Source: Zeugodacus cucurbitae
Taxonomy: Eukaryota; Arthropoda; Insecta; Diptera; Tephritidae
Direction of reading: 5' to 3'
NCBI RefSeq assembly: GCF_028554725.1
Contig: NC_071667.1
Location: 72,028,001 to 72,092,000, forward strand
DNA: 64,000 bases
The notes below the pieces were generated by a model that had not been told where the DNA came from, did no database searches, and worked only from the letters and a program-made list of their open reading frames with translations. Below, piece after piece: positions 1-11,230 of this stretch. Both the position numbers and the translations under genes were made by a program. Each line of letters opens with the position of its first letter. The stretch's first letter is position 1.

Positions 1-249
1 AACCACCGGGAAAGATAAAGGGAAAAGAAAAAAACCAGCAGTAAGAATACATAATTATGTGCATACATATGTACTACATGTATGTATGAATGTAATGCTC
101 CTTTGCTATGCAATGCTGTGACTATTTGAGAAATCATTTTAGAAATTTGTCAATTAAAATTTTCGGACAAAAATATGAAGTTCGATTTCTTAGCTCATTT
201 TCATTATACGAATATCTAAGACCGGCTAATAACGGACTGAATTCATATA

Positions 250-814
250 CAGTATACTCTCGAAAAGTAAATTCTCAGAAAGTAAATAATCGCGGAAAAG
301 TTAATCACCTTTAAGATTACACATGCACCTCGAAAAAGTAAATTTTTTAATTTACTTTTCAGAGAGTGTGATAAAAAATTCGAAACGAAGCAAGCAGCGT
401 TTTTTACGATGTTGCAAAAACACTTACTCTCTTGTTTATCGCGTCTTTTTAGTAAATAAACTCTCCTACTTGATCCACTGGTTTAAAAATGAAAACGATG
501 CAAATCAGGTGTCAGACTTTTTGAATTGTCGTACAAAAATGGTCAGCAAATATATTGCAAAAGAAAAAAACAAAAGAATATTCAAGATTTTTTCTCTTCA
601 TAGTAAATACATATGTATGTATGTAAATGTAAATATGTTTTTCATGTAAATCCATATGTTTTATTGAAGCAAATAAATGAATGAATTTTTTAAGTTTAAA
701 AATGCATTTAATATTATAAAAACAGATAATTTATGTATATATTTGGAAAAGTAAATTATTCGAAAAAGTAAATTACCCAAAATACCAATCGATTTACTTT
801 TCGAGAGTATACTG
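250..814. mobile_element. pogo/Tigger-like non-autonomous DNA transposon
   Basis: The two ends form terminal inverted repeats of about 23 bp that begin CAGTATACTCTCGAAAAG, and a TA dinucleotide flanks each side (248-249 and 815-816). CAGT ends with a TA target are typical of the pogo/Tigger branch of Tc1-mariner. The motif CGAAAAGTAAATT and close variants recur inside both ends, for example near 290-355 and 745-775, like subterminal transposase-binding repeats. An open frame at 323-649 holds a stretch (KLSYLIHWFKNENDANQV and onward) that resembles a psq/CENP-B-type helix-turn-helix, perhaps a relic of a transposase N-terminus. The element is 565 bp, far too short to encode a whole transposase. 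Confidence 0.75.
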
Positions 815-2150
815 TACTGGAATATTCTAGCAGTTTTGAGAGCCGTAATGTAATTACTGATAACCTACTAATTTTGAAAATTATACAAAATAATCGAAGA
901 AAGGAAAATTAAAGGTTTTTCAAATTAAAAATTAACATTCCTCTCATCAAAGCTATGCATTTGAGTGTTTAGTTTTTTTCAATTTTTCCAAAAAAAAAAA
1001 TTAGTTTAAAAATTTATTGATGCCGAGACTTATGTTCTGCTGATTTTTGTAAACAACTTTATTCAACTTTCTATTATTTACAATGATTTTAAAAAATTAC
1101 TCTTTATGGTTTTGCGATATTAACAAAAGTTTTCAAAGCAGATTTAGAGAACAAAGTTGAGCTAAAATTGGAGTGTCGCTAAAATTCAAAAAATTTGTTT
1201 TTGAAAAAAAAAAATTGTAACCAATATTTAACATTTTTTTTATATTAATTTCGAATTAAACCAAATAATTTAATGTGTAAACCAAAATTGCTAAATATTT
1301 TAAATCGTCCTAAACTATTGGCTTATATACGACAACTCAATTATTACACTGAGTGGAAATTATTGCTGAGAACTATAATGTACCATAGATGTAGATCATG
1401 TAGATAATTTCTAAATAAAAAAAAAAATAATAATAAAATTCAAATAAGAAAACAAAATAATGATTGAGTAAAGATAAAGCAATATTTTTATTGATTTTTA
1501 AATATAAACAAAAAATTTAAAATAATTAAATAAAATAATATAGTCATTAGCAAATGAAATTGCGAGATTTTTACATGAAATTCAAAATTTTTTTAACGAA
1601 AACAATAAAAAATTAATCAAAATACAAATAAAAATATATGAAACTGCAGCAATCAAACTCAAAACGCTCAATTTTAGAGCTTGTAATATTTTCACTGCTT
1701 TAAAACAAAAAAAAAATATATAAAATAAAATATAAATATGAAATAATAAATACATAATAAAAAAAATATTTTTATGTTTTAAATAAAAAATTAACTTAAA
1801 ATAATAAAACAAATTAAAAAAAAAATACATTAATATTCCGAAATTGTATTTAATAATTCACATGTGAAAAACAAAATTGCTTTTGGAAAGTTTCAAATTA
1901 TAGCTAATAAATTAAATTAGATTATAGCATAATATACAATATTTTGGTGTAAACATTTAAGTTGTTTCTGTAGCAAATATACACATGTGCATATGTATGT
2001 AACTATTGTTGCACAACAAAAACTAACTGTTCTAATAATTTCCACAGGGTGCACTTAGTTATAAATAAATTGTTACTATGAAATTAAATTGTTAAGCAAA
2101 TATTTACATATATTACTATGTCGTAGCATGAGCATATACGCCAAGGCGCC
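815..2150. other. AT-rich spacer without recognisable genes
   Basis: This stretch is strongly A/T-rich, most extreme at about 1390-1850, with poly-A and poly-T runs. The open frames in it are low-complexity Phe/Tyr/Ile/Lys strings and are not credible proteins. I see no transposon ends. Confidence 0.6.
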
Positions 2151-2193
2151 AAAACACTTATGATAAACTACCCACTTACATGCAAATAAATAG

Positions 2194-2199
2194 TTTATT
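2194..2199 (-). terminator. candidate poly(A) signal for the 2.6-kb minus-strand gene
   Basis: AATAAA on the minus strand, about 400 bp past the stop codon of the small gene at 2602-2844. It is the first canonical signal noticed in that direction. The assignment is by position only. Confidence 0.35.
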
Positions 2200-2601
2200 A
2201 TATTATTTGTTTTGGAAAAACGTAGCGTCGACATAATTGCCGTTAAGGTTTTGCTGGAAAGTTCGCGACGATAACGCTGCTGAAGAACACGTAACGCATA
2301 ATGCATACATATACATAGCTGTAGATGTAAGTACACACCTGTTAAACAGGCGCAAACGCTTGGCATTTCAAGAGCCGCAATCACCAACGCCGCGCGTTCC
2401 ACCAACGCATTATAACATGGTAGATAGTAAATAATGTAGCGCCGCGTCATCCTTACGTCGTGCTATCTACTTGCCACACCTTAACTACTACTTAACACTG
2501 TACCGCCACATTAGCCACGTTTCCAGTATCCTTGCGCATGCTCACCCCATACCCAACAGCCAACAGCCCCTTTCAGTCTCTGCGCGCGCACACGCTTACG
2601 C

Positions 2602-2844
2602 TCAATTGCGCCGATCGCTGGCGCGCGTTGTCGCATGACGTGACTTCTCCTTCTCGCGCAGATCCTTAATGGCGCCCACAGTGCCGAACATCACTTTCGC
2701 TGTGAGTTGTGTCGTCTTGCCGGGCATGGACGATTTGCTGCTGCTCGTCTCACGATCCAGACTGGAGCTGCCGTTGGCGTAGGCGCTTGTGTAGGACACG
2801 TAATTGTTGTTGAGATCGCGTCCGCAACTGCATTGATGTGACAT
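2602..2844 (-). CDS. small uncharacterised protein, 80 aa, single-exon reading frame
   Basis: I do not recognise this protein. It begins MSHQCSCGRDLNNNYVSYT, continues with a Ser-rich middle (residues about 25-40), and ends in a charged stretch with KDLREKEKSR and a basic tail. There is no signal peptide or membrane segment. The case for a real gene is the codon usage: third positions are mostly G or C in a locally GC-richer block, unlike the A/T-rich chance frames elsewhere. The ATG is also in a good fly context (ACAAACATG) just after an AC microsatellite. About 540 bp upstream lies a minus-strand initiator with a DPE-like site. No clear GT donor interrupts the frame, so a single coding exon ending at the stop is the simplest reading. 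It could instead be one exon of a larger or alternatively spliced gene. Confidence 0.55.
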   Translation of the reverse strand: MSHQCSCGRDLNNNYVSYTSAYANGSSSLDRETSSSKSSMPGKTTQLTAKVMFGTVGAIKDLREKEKSRHATTRASDRRN

Positions 2845-3355
2845 GTTTGTGTGTGTGTGTGTTTTTTTTTTTTGTAATATACTTTATTGTTTTTTACAAG
2901 TAGTGCGTTTGGCGTTGAGCGCACTCCTATACGTATACGCAACGGATAGTTGGCAAGTTGAGTTGAGCGACAATTGGCAGGATCTCAGTAGTGCTTCTAA
3001 GTTAAGCGCTGCTTCTACTTCCTTTTCTACTGGTTCGGTTTGTTGTTTTTTATTCTTCGCTTGTGTTCTTCGCTGTCTACTCACTGTGGTGTTTTTCTTT
3101 AGCACATTTCACAAATCAATTCAAAACACTTAAATTTCTGCTTGAGCTCACCGCTTACACACAGCAGTGTCGTGAATATCGTGAATATTTTAATAAAGTT
3201 ATTTTTAAATATATGTTGTTGTTGTTTTTGTTGTTATTTTTTTGTAACTCTTTGGAATTTTATCTACTTCAGCGTATGTGTTGTGTTTTCAACAAGTTGT
3301 TTCTTTCCTCTAATCGTCGCTCATATCAGTCGTCATCCGTTGCCGTTGGCGGAGC

Positions 3356-3390
3356 AAACCGTTGCAGTGAAATTTTTACGCGTTACTGAA
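3356..3390 (-). promoter_or_regulatory. candidate Inr plus DPE core promoter for the 2.6-kb gene
   Basis: On the minus strand the sequence TTCAGTAACGC gives a fly initiator with A(+1) at 3387. GGTTT lies exactly at +28 to +32, one base off the DPE consensus RGWYV. There is no TATA box at -30. The block around it (3.2-3.6 kb) is GC-richer than the spacers, with many CG dinucleotides. Confidence 0.4.
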
Positions 3391-4024
3391 CTGCACCAGT
3401 GTGTTGCGTTTATTTAGAGAAATTCTCTGATCGCTCGCGCTTGCCGCGCCGCTGACTTCGTGCGATCTGCTGCGCTGCGTCGAAAATCGCGTCGCGTCGC
3501 GTCGCCTCGCACTGATCAGCGAAACGTCGAAACGAAAAAAACGAGAAAAAATCAAGTATAGGGAAAAAAGCGAAAAGGTGCTCAACGCAAAGCGCGCAAA
3601 ACAAACAACAAACAGCCGATAGCTAAACGCGCACAGCGAATGTGAAGCGAAAAATCGAAATGAAACGACAGCGTTAACGCGCCACCAAGCAATGCCACTC
3701 TCCTATATCTGCGCTATGTGCCGCGCCGCCCAAAACACCGCGAAGAAAATGAAAAACTTTCGTTTCTTTACGCGTTCAATACGGCTGGGCTGCCTTAACG
3801 CTTCGCCGCCAACAAATGTACGAAGAAGCGCTTACATACATAGACGTGCATATATATAAATGAAATACTGATATATTTACTGGTGTGTGTCTGTGTGCGG
3901 AGCGCGCTCTTACAGCGTACACACACAGCGATATATGTATGTAACTCGCTCGCTTGTGTATTTATGTGTGTGTGCGCGCGGTGGGCGGCTGTCGTGCGCT
4001 CATTCGTTTTGGTTTTGTTTTTGC

Positions 4025-4281
4025 ACTGCTGATCAGCAGTCGATCGACAGTGTCAGTCGTCTATTCGTGCAGTCGCAGCGCGTCTTTGACGTCACTTAAT
4101 TGCTAGTTTGCTTGTAGTGGAAATGCGCCGTTTCGCTAACACTTTCACAGACTCACTAGATAGAACTAATTTCCGAAAAAAACGATCTTTAATTTCATTC
4201 AAATGCTCAACAGATGACTGACTGACTGAGCGTTTGAGTGGCGCGTTTGACTCATTGTCGACGCGGCCTCTCTCTCTGCAA
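4025..4281 (+). promoter_or_regulatory. candidate plus-strand promoter and non-coding first exon
   Basis: A perfect 16-bp palindrome ACTGCTGATCAGCAGT (4025-4040) is followed by an initiator-like TCAGTC near 4050 and a full CRE palindrome TGACGTCA (4087-4094). The stretch then runs to a consensus splice donor, CTGCAA then GTAAGT, with GT at 4282-4283. There is no long frame, so it would be a 5' untranslated exon. Which gene it serves is unknown. The next recognisable plus-strand gene is AstA, 40 kb away. Confidence 0.3.
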
Positions 4282-4448
4282 GTAAGTAGGCTTACGAGCG
4301 CAATGAGTGAGCCCACATAAACGTCAGCAGTATATACTATTGTTTGCATACTAAAGCACATAGTGTTTGAAAATAGTATTCGTACGAGAGAAGATAGTCA
4401 TATAAAGATTAAAAAAAAAATTATGATTCAACAATATTTCAGTTCAAC

Positions 4449-4840
4449 AAAACCCTGACAGAATTTTGCCCTTACCGAAACGAAAAAAAAAGAAGTCGAA
4501 CACATACATACACCAAGTGGTCGGTGGCCATTATTTTTTCACCATCTTCTTGTTCTTGCTTGTCGTTGAAATCCCCCGTTTTGTTCTTCACTTGGTCTTT
4601 GTTGGGTATCAGCGGATAAATTTTTCTTCGTTGGAAGTTAGAAGAAAAACCCAATAATTCGTTACAACGGAACCCTGATACCATTTGCCCTTATCCAGTT
4701 AGTCGGTGACCATTATTTTTATAGTCCTTATGGTCTATAGCACAAATCTCACATTCTTCAGAACGTATTCGTTGATCTTCGGTACTCGGTGGGTACCAGT
4801 GGTTTCATTTTTCGTCGTTAGAAGTCCCACCATTAAGTTA
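4449..4840. repeat. diverged two-copy tandem repeat, about 220-bp unit
   Basis: The blocks at about 4449-4665 and 4670-4840 match in order. 'AACCCTGA..' followed by 'TTGCCCTTA' comes first, then 'GTCGGTG.CCATTATTTTT', then 'GGGTA.CAG.GG', then 'TTCGTCGTT.GAAGT'. The copies differ by substitutions and small gaps. I could not link the unit to a known family. Confidence 0.55.
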
Positions 4841-4844
4841 CGTC

Positions 4845-5337
4845 AATTTGAATGTAAAACTTTAAACCCGTTTAACTCAAAACTCCATTTTTTAAGTCGG
4901 TGGACACGATTTCTCGAAAAGTTATGAAGCGATTTTATTATAACTAATTTTTCCGAGCTAATATATGTACATATAGCGAAAATTTTATCAAAAAAGTGAG
5001 TTTTTTCGTTAAAATTCTGTCAAAAATTAAAATTTTAATATTTTTTTGCCTTCGTTCGTCAACTAGTTTTATCTATGTACTATCGAAACATTTTCGGTTT
5101 GTTGACTTTGGATGAACCAATAATGAGTTATGCTGCCTAGGGTAAGACATTTTTTTTGCACACGTCATTGGATATGAGGTACCGGTACCGGATATGAGGT
5201 TTTCGGTATTTTTAAATAAAAATTTCACAAAATACTGTTCAAATATGTATATTTGAAATGCTCAATGGTTTAAATTAAATATATGTTTGTATGTATTAAA
5301 GATACCATTTTTCAACTTCTGAGACCAACCTAACCCC
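4845..5337. mobile_element. TTAA-flanked MITE relic (one end recognised)
   Basis: The right side ends ACCAACCTAACCCC directly before TTAA (5338-5341). This is the inverse of the start of the MITE at 14788. Near 4855-4930 it holds the core shared with the other TTAA MITEs here: CTTTAAACCCGTTTAACTC, then AAGTCGGTGGAC, then TTTCTCGAAAAG. No matching left end was found, so it is truncated or rearranged. Confidence 0.5.
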
Positions 5338-5341
5338 TTAA

Positions 5342-6950
5342 CTGGTCCAAACGCTTTTGAAAAGTGAACTCACTAATGCACTTGTTGTCCAGAGTGAGTT
5401 CTCGGCCGCAATATTTCAGGCTGGCTATGAACTATGCGGTCTTTTGAAATGCCAACTAACTCGCACAGCTTTAATCGACTGTCTGTTTGGCATTTTTCTG
5501 AAACCTTTCAAGGAAAAGGATTACCGTGTATAACATCCAAGTGTCAACAGTCCGCATATTTTTCATGCGCTCTATAAAACATTCGTTCACTCGTACACAT
5601 AACATGCGCACGGCAGCGCATATCGAAAGCTCACTCAGCTGCAAGCGCACAAAAGCGAAAGAGCGCATTGCAGACTGCAACAGGTTGATCGTGCTTTTCT
5701 GACGAGAGTTAGAAAAATAAATTTTCCATTGCATCTTCACTTTTCTGGGACACACAAAAGCGAACGCAAACAAATGAGTAGAAACGCATATGTGTTCGTG
5801 TGCGAGCGAGAGTACGCTCACGCATAGCTTTTGCCGCTCCGCACAAGTAAACACAATACATGAAAAATATTTAACGTTTCATTGCATGCTGCCGACGAAG
5901 AAATATGCATTCGCTTGCATTATGAAACTCTCACTACAGTGAGCAAATAATAAGCGTAAAAATGCGCTTGTCTGAGTATAAATGAGTAATATGAGTATAA
6001 ATAAAAATATATAAATATCTATGTATTTGGGTACAATGTAATAAACATATATATATATATAATTGCAAATATATATGGATCACTACGCCGATATGCAGAT
6101 AACAATGACACATTGTCAGTCAGCGCTTCAATTATGAAGACAATCTTCTCGACGCTCCCCTTCAAGCAAACAGGTTGCTGCACTACAAGCAATGCATATA
6201 CCGTTATACTTACATACGTGTATATAAACTAGGAAAATATGCCAAAAACTGTTTTGTTGTAATTAAATTGTGTAATCACCATACGAAATAACGGCTTTCT
6301 TATAAAACAAAAAACCAATTAAAGAGAGTGTAGCTTTTAGTTCCTAGACCAATATTATAGTGCGATTGCATGCCGCGAAAATGCTTGTATATGTATGTAT
6401 GTATATCGGCAGTTATGCATTAATTGTCTAAGCTTTGCCTCATACATATGCAACGGACTTACACATGCATTGCTATGGGTAAATATATAAAAAGTTGGAT
6501 AGTAATTATTAACCGCACGTAAACACAAACCTGCACACATACATACGTATGTACGTCGTATATGGAATGTGCACAATTTTGCCGCATAGCGCCGGCGTAA
6601 CTGCCTCCGTCGTCTGCCTTAAACAGGTGTAACGGCTGGCCAAGTCGTTGGCATTCAACAAGTTTCATTCACCTTTGCTAATCGATATATTGGTAATATG
6701 AAATTCAAATGGAAATATGCAAAATTAATTAAATAAAATACAAAAAAAAAGTGGAAAATAACAAATACTCGCACGTTAAATGTTAATATGCATAGACGAA
6801 AGCGCTGCAACGGACTGAGACTGCGGTTAGCTTTTAACAAGCAGTAGTTATGTACAAATATATTATTTATATTAACTTTAATTTACATACTACTCATACA
6901 TACATAGATGATAGTATTTTAATAACGTTTATGCATATATCTTGATTCCC
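5342..6950. other. spacer, no gene recognised
   Basis: The stretch holds TA and CATA microsatellites (for example near 6040-6060 and 6390-6410) and AT-rich unique sequence. A minus-strand frame at 5471-5854 (127 codons) shows no domain or gene-like codon bias. Confidence 0.5.
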
Positions 6951-6955
6951 TTTGA

Positions 6956-7310
6956 GCTTTTTAAGCTTATAACATGAAAGCTCAGTGAGCAGTTTGTATA
7001 GGACGAAAGTCAAAATAAATAAATAAAACTTGTAAGCGTCTACCTCTTGTTACACATTAAAAGCTTTAAAAGCACCATGAAAGCTCTGTGGGCAATTGGT
7101 TTAGGACAAAAGTCAAAATAAAAAGCTTCTAATGATCTACTTAGAAACAACTATTCTGTATTTTTTACAAATTAAAAGCTTTTTAAGCTCCATGAAAGCT
7201 CTGTGGGCAGTCGGTTAAGGACGAAAATCAAAATAAAAAAGCATCCAAGTAACATTTCTGTAATTCTGTATTTTTTTTTGCAAATTAAAAACTTTTTAAG
7301 CTCCATGGAA
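6956..7310. repeat. tandem repeat, about 3 copies of a 115-125-bp unit
   Basis: Each unit has AGCTTTTTAAGCTCCATGAA or a close variant, then AGCTCTGTGGGCAGT, then GGACGAAAGTCAAAATAAA, then a T-rich tail. Units start near 6956, 7061 and 7179, and a fourth partial one lies near 7290. The imperfect copies imply an old local expansion. Confidence 0.7.
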
Positions 7311-7349
7311 GTTCATGAGACAACTGATATCAACCCAATATCTATATAT

Positions 7350-7416
7350 CAGAATAGAGTTTTCAAGATAGAATTTTCTATTTTCTAGAAAATTCTATCT
7401 TGAAAACTCTATTCTG
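7350..7416. repeat. perfect 31-bp inverted repeat with 5-nt loop
   Basis: The arms at 7350-7380 and 7386-7416 are exact reverse complements around the loop TTTTC. The left arm begins CAGAATAGAGTTTTCAAG. It lies about 40 bp beyond the tandem array. No target duplication or element was recognised around it. Confidence 0.9.
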
Positions 7417-7939
7417 AAAGATGAACTCCTATATTTAAATCAATCTGACCATCGTAAACCCATATGCCATTTTTCTAAATATGTATTGATATTTTTAAAT
7501 TCTTCCAAAAGCTTTATTAGCACCATAAAATTCGAATGACTTGAGGTGTAGTTCTATGAAATGTATTGCATACACATCTCTCTCTCTGGTGACAATCACT
7601 CTGACCAAAAACATGCGTCGTTTATACTTTGAATATAGAATAGGCACTTCTATATGTAGAAGATCAATTGATCAATTATATAACCGGAAAAGTATTATTT
7701 TAGAAAGCAAAAAATTGCATTCAGCTGTATATACTATATTTCTCTTAAAAAAGGACTTATGAATCCTGAGAACACCTAAGAATCTGTGAAAGAGCCCCTT
7801 TTTTGGTTTATTTGACCAATGAATATAGTCCGAATTGACGTCCTAAATGTAGCTGATTTTAAGATACACCACTGAATTAGATCTTGACCGATCAATAAAC
7901 TGTATTCCCAACTATATTTTGATATTTCCTGAATGCACG

Positions 7940-8490
7940 GTTGGGCACGGTTTCATAAATACAAGATTTCTGGAACTTCTGACTTTTTATCGACGTTACA
8001 AGAGCAATTTTAAAATTTGGGACGAAGAGCAACCTGAATGCAAGAGCTGCCATTTTATATAGAAAAAACAACAGTTTGTATGCCGGTCGGTCCATATTTC
8101 TTTAAAAATGATACAGTGAGAACGTAACCGTCAATGGCGTCCGTTACCGCGATATGATAACCGACTATTTGATCCCTGAAAATAAACCACACATAACACT
8201 TTCGGTGAGCAGATAATTTTTCGTTTTGGGCCGGTCGATTGATATAACACCGTTAGACTTTTTTGACTCTAGGCCTTGACGAAAAACATCACGAGTATTA
8301 TTCGCCAGTTACCAGTCGAAAGGCTCGAACGAGTCATAGAAAATAGGACTTCACGGATGGACCATCTGAGACGTTATTAAAAAATAAATATGTACCAAAT
8401 AATGTTCATTCGAATGATAATAAACATTTCCCATTAAATTTGAGTTTTCTGTGTTTTTTTTTTAAAAGAGAACATCGAAACGGATCACCC
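7940..8490 (+). pseudogene. dead mariner/Tc1-type transposase relic
   Basis: Translated pieces in shifting frames follow the usual order of an insect IS630-Tc1-mariner transposase. IWDEEQPE comes first (about 8017), then PYFF.ND, then NVTVNGVRYRDMITDYL (about 8123-8173), then DITPLDFF (about 8238), then ERVIENRTSRMDHLRR (about 8325-8375). After the frame comes GAACATCGAAACGGATCACC, a non-coding tail typical of such elements. Stops and frameshifts break the frame many times, and the catalytic block is incomplete. It is inactive. Confidence 0.7.
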
Positions 8491-8499
8491 TTTAATTCT

Positions 8500-10455
8500 G
8501 TGTTCATAAATAAAATAACAATTATTTGAGGATTTCGTACGAAATTTCTATTTTTTCGGGATTTCTCCGTGGATAACGCGTGGGCAACATTTTTTCAATA
8601 TCAAATTCAATAAAAAACTCTGTTTGGAACAGCTTTTGGATCTAAGGATAAGGTCTTTGTTTTATAGCCAGCATGTTTAAAGAGTTATGTTCGCTTTATC
8701 TGGACTTGATAAGTGAAAGAGTACCAACTAATTTATTTGGTAACTCAGTTTCGATAGGAAACTAATTAGTCTAAATTTCTTTTTCATGCGATGCTCAACG
8801 AGTTAATGCGTCATACATAAAACAAAAATAAATATTTCCATAACTTCATTAAAATATTTTTATAATATTAAGAGCACAGTACAATTTTATAATCGAGCAT
8901 ATATTTCGCTGCATGCATTTCTGATAACTACTTACATATACATATACATATATATTTAACCAAATACTTATGTATATATATGTACATATATAAATAAACA
9001 CACTCGTTTATAAATTCAGCATTTTATTGCTGCAATTAAGATAAGAAAAAACTACGAAATGCGTTAAAAAAAAGGAACGAAAACACAATAAAAAGCGTAT
9101 AAAATAGAAAAAACAGCAGAGTGCTTATTAAAAAAATATCTGGAGCAAAATTAAAATTACAAAAATATTTATGACTACAAAAATCATATGTATACACACA
9201 CACACACATACAGCGAAAGAGTTTTAGAGCCACTAAGCCAAATGTGTACTTTCTTTTTTACAATTTCTTTACGCTTTTTTAACGTTTTCTTTGCTCTTTG
9301 GGTGCTAATTCTGGTTCTAATTTATTCACACGCCCAAATTTTTTCTGAGGGCCTCAAATAGGTGCACAAGCACACACAAACACACATACATATGCACGCA
9401 TGGAGCAAAAAAAAAACAAAAACAAACTGAGAACTTTGAGTTAATAAATTCAAGCATAGAAACTGTGTCAGTGGTTTTTATTTCGTTTTGTTTTTTATTT
9501 TATTGTTGTTGTTATTGTTTCACTAGCATATTCTTGTTGCTGCGTCGATCTTCCCTTTCAACGAATGCTAAGGGAAAGCAAAAGCACAATCGTAATGCAC
9601 ATATGATAAAGCATATGTATGGCTGTATGTCCATACAGACACGTGAATGTTGTTGTTGTACGCGCTGAAGTGCAGAGAAAGGCATTGAAGAGGTGCAGAA
9701 GAACCGGGTATAGGGGGAGGCACAGTGAAATTTATGGTCAAATTCTCTGCTGCCGCCGCCAGCAAGCAGCGAGTAATAAAATAAAACGCTGAATTTCTTG
9801 TTGTTGTACACAAATGTATGTAGGTACATTATTATATGCACCACAAATAAATATGCACTGTAGGACATTTTTGGTTCGATGAAGATCAGCAGCTGAATTT
9901 GTAACACTAGATATAGATCTGATAGTATATAGTAGACCATTCTGAAATCAAAATCATATCCCAGCGAAAACAAAATTAAGATTACCTTCATAGCCGTCGT
10001 AACATAGATAAATATCTTCCATGACAAGTGGAGATATTTTCGGAGATCCATATTTTAAATATCTACAGCGCCGATAAATGGTATTAGAACTTAAAACCTC
10101 AATTTCGTAGCAGGTCTTAAGGAGGTCTTTGACGTGTAAAAATTCGTATAATCTAATAGAAAGTGTAAGTTCCTTAACTAAAAACAATCCAAGTAACTGT
10201 AAGCAATCCAAGTCAAAAAAACGTCCAGAAAGCAGAGAGTCTCCACTTTCGAACATAACCTCAATTAAGGGAACACTTCAAATAAGGCATTACATCCGAT
10301 ATCGAGCAAAATTTTAGAATCTGAAAAGTTTAGAGTACTTTCCAAGAGTTTAGTGTACTTTCCAAGTGAATCTGACCATTCACAAGCTGAGTTAGGTAGT
10401 TAGGTGTGTGCGGCCCGTTTCTCATACCATATCCAAGATAAAAACCATTCAATAA
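8500..10455. other. AT-rich spacer, no gene recognised
   Basis: The stretch holds TATG/CATA and CA microsatellites (8935-9000, 9185-9215, 9365-9400) and a GTT-rich run near 9490-9530. A 179-codon minus-strand frame at 9512-10051 crosses several low-complexity tracts and has no recognisable domain. Confidence 0.5.
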
Positions 10456-10459
10456 AATA

Positions 10460-10610
10460 CAGTCGAACTTCCATAACTCTCCATAATTCGAACTATTGAA
10501 TTGGCAATAGAAGTCAAATTTCATACAAATTACTTTCAGTAACTCGGAAGTCTCTCCAAAACGAAGACTTTTTTTGGTTTATGGTGATTCGAGTTAGGGA
10601 AGTTGAACTG
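10460..10610. mobile_element. pogo-like MITE, 151 bp, type CAGTTGAACTTCC
   Basis: The ends are CAGTCGAACTTCCATAACTC on the left and, inverted, CAGTTCAACTTCCCTAACTC on the right. TA flanks both sides (458-459 and 611-612 within this kilobase). It belongs to the family also found at 12355, 12599, 57690 and 61858. Confidence 0.75.
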
Positions 10611-11102
10611 TATGTGCTTTCTCTCAATTATATTTACTCATTTAAGAATTATTTTCCGCACTTCTTAAAATAATATAATTTCCCTGCAGGGTCATATTAG
10701 CATGTAATGATCAACTGGTGGCGAAGAACTAAGCTCGCATATATACACATATACTTTTCCAAATGTCTAAAGAACTACTATGTTCGTCGTCGTCACAAAG
10801 CATATCACGACAGCTTAACCACAAAGCCAGCTCGCCATTGCAATTAGCATAACGGTATGTTATATGAGAATGGTCTCGCTTTCAATCAAGTGGCAGTAAG
10901 ATCACTTTCATTCACCACATTCACCTAATCGTCGAGTATAAACTATTTCGTTGAACTTCAAGTTTTCTCTTTTCTTCTTCGACTGAGTATTTATAATGTC
11001 CAATAAAGAAGTACCAATACATACATACGTACATATATTATATTACCGTAAACGTCAATATTTATAGACATAAGAATATATATATACATATATATAAATA
11101 TT

Positions 11103-11230
11103 TGTTATAACCATGGTATAAATCAGACTGATTTAGGTCTCAGCTGTAACTACTTCGATTTGGATTAGTATTAGTTATAACCATGGTATAAATGAAAGTG
11201 ATTTAGTTCGATTTGGATTAGTATTAGTCT
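11103..11230. repeat. two-copy direct repeat, about 70-75 bp
   Basis: GTTATAACCATGGTATAAAT, then GTGATTTAG (GACTGATTTAG in the first copy), then TTCGATTTGGATTAGTATTA, occurs twice in a row. The second copy is shorter by a short internal deletion. Confidence 0.7.

Noticed and set aside
4846..5337. Assigning a full-length TTAA MITE here
   Set aside because: Only one end was found. The left border given is the start of the shared core, not a true terminus.
5471..5854. 127-codon minus-strand frame
   Set aside because: No family resemblance, no signal peptide of quality, no splice or promoter support.
9512..10051. 179-codon minus-strand frame, the longest in the left half
   Set aside because: It crosses microsatellites and GTT runs, shows no domain, and has chance-like A/T codon use.
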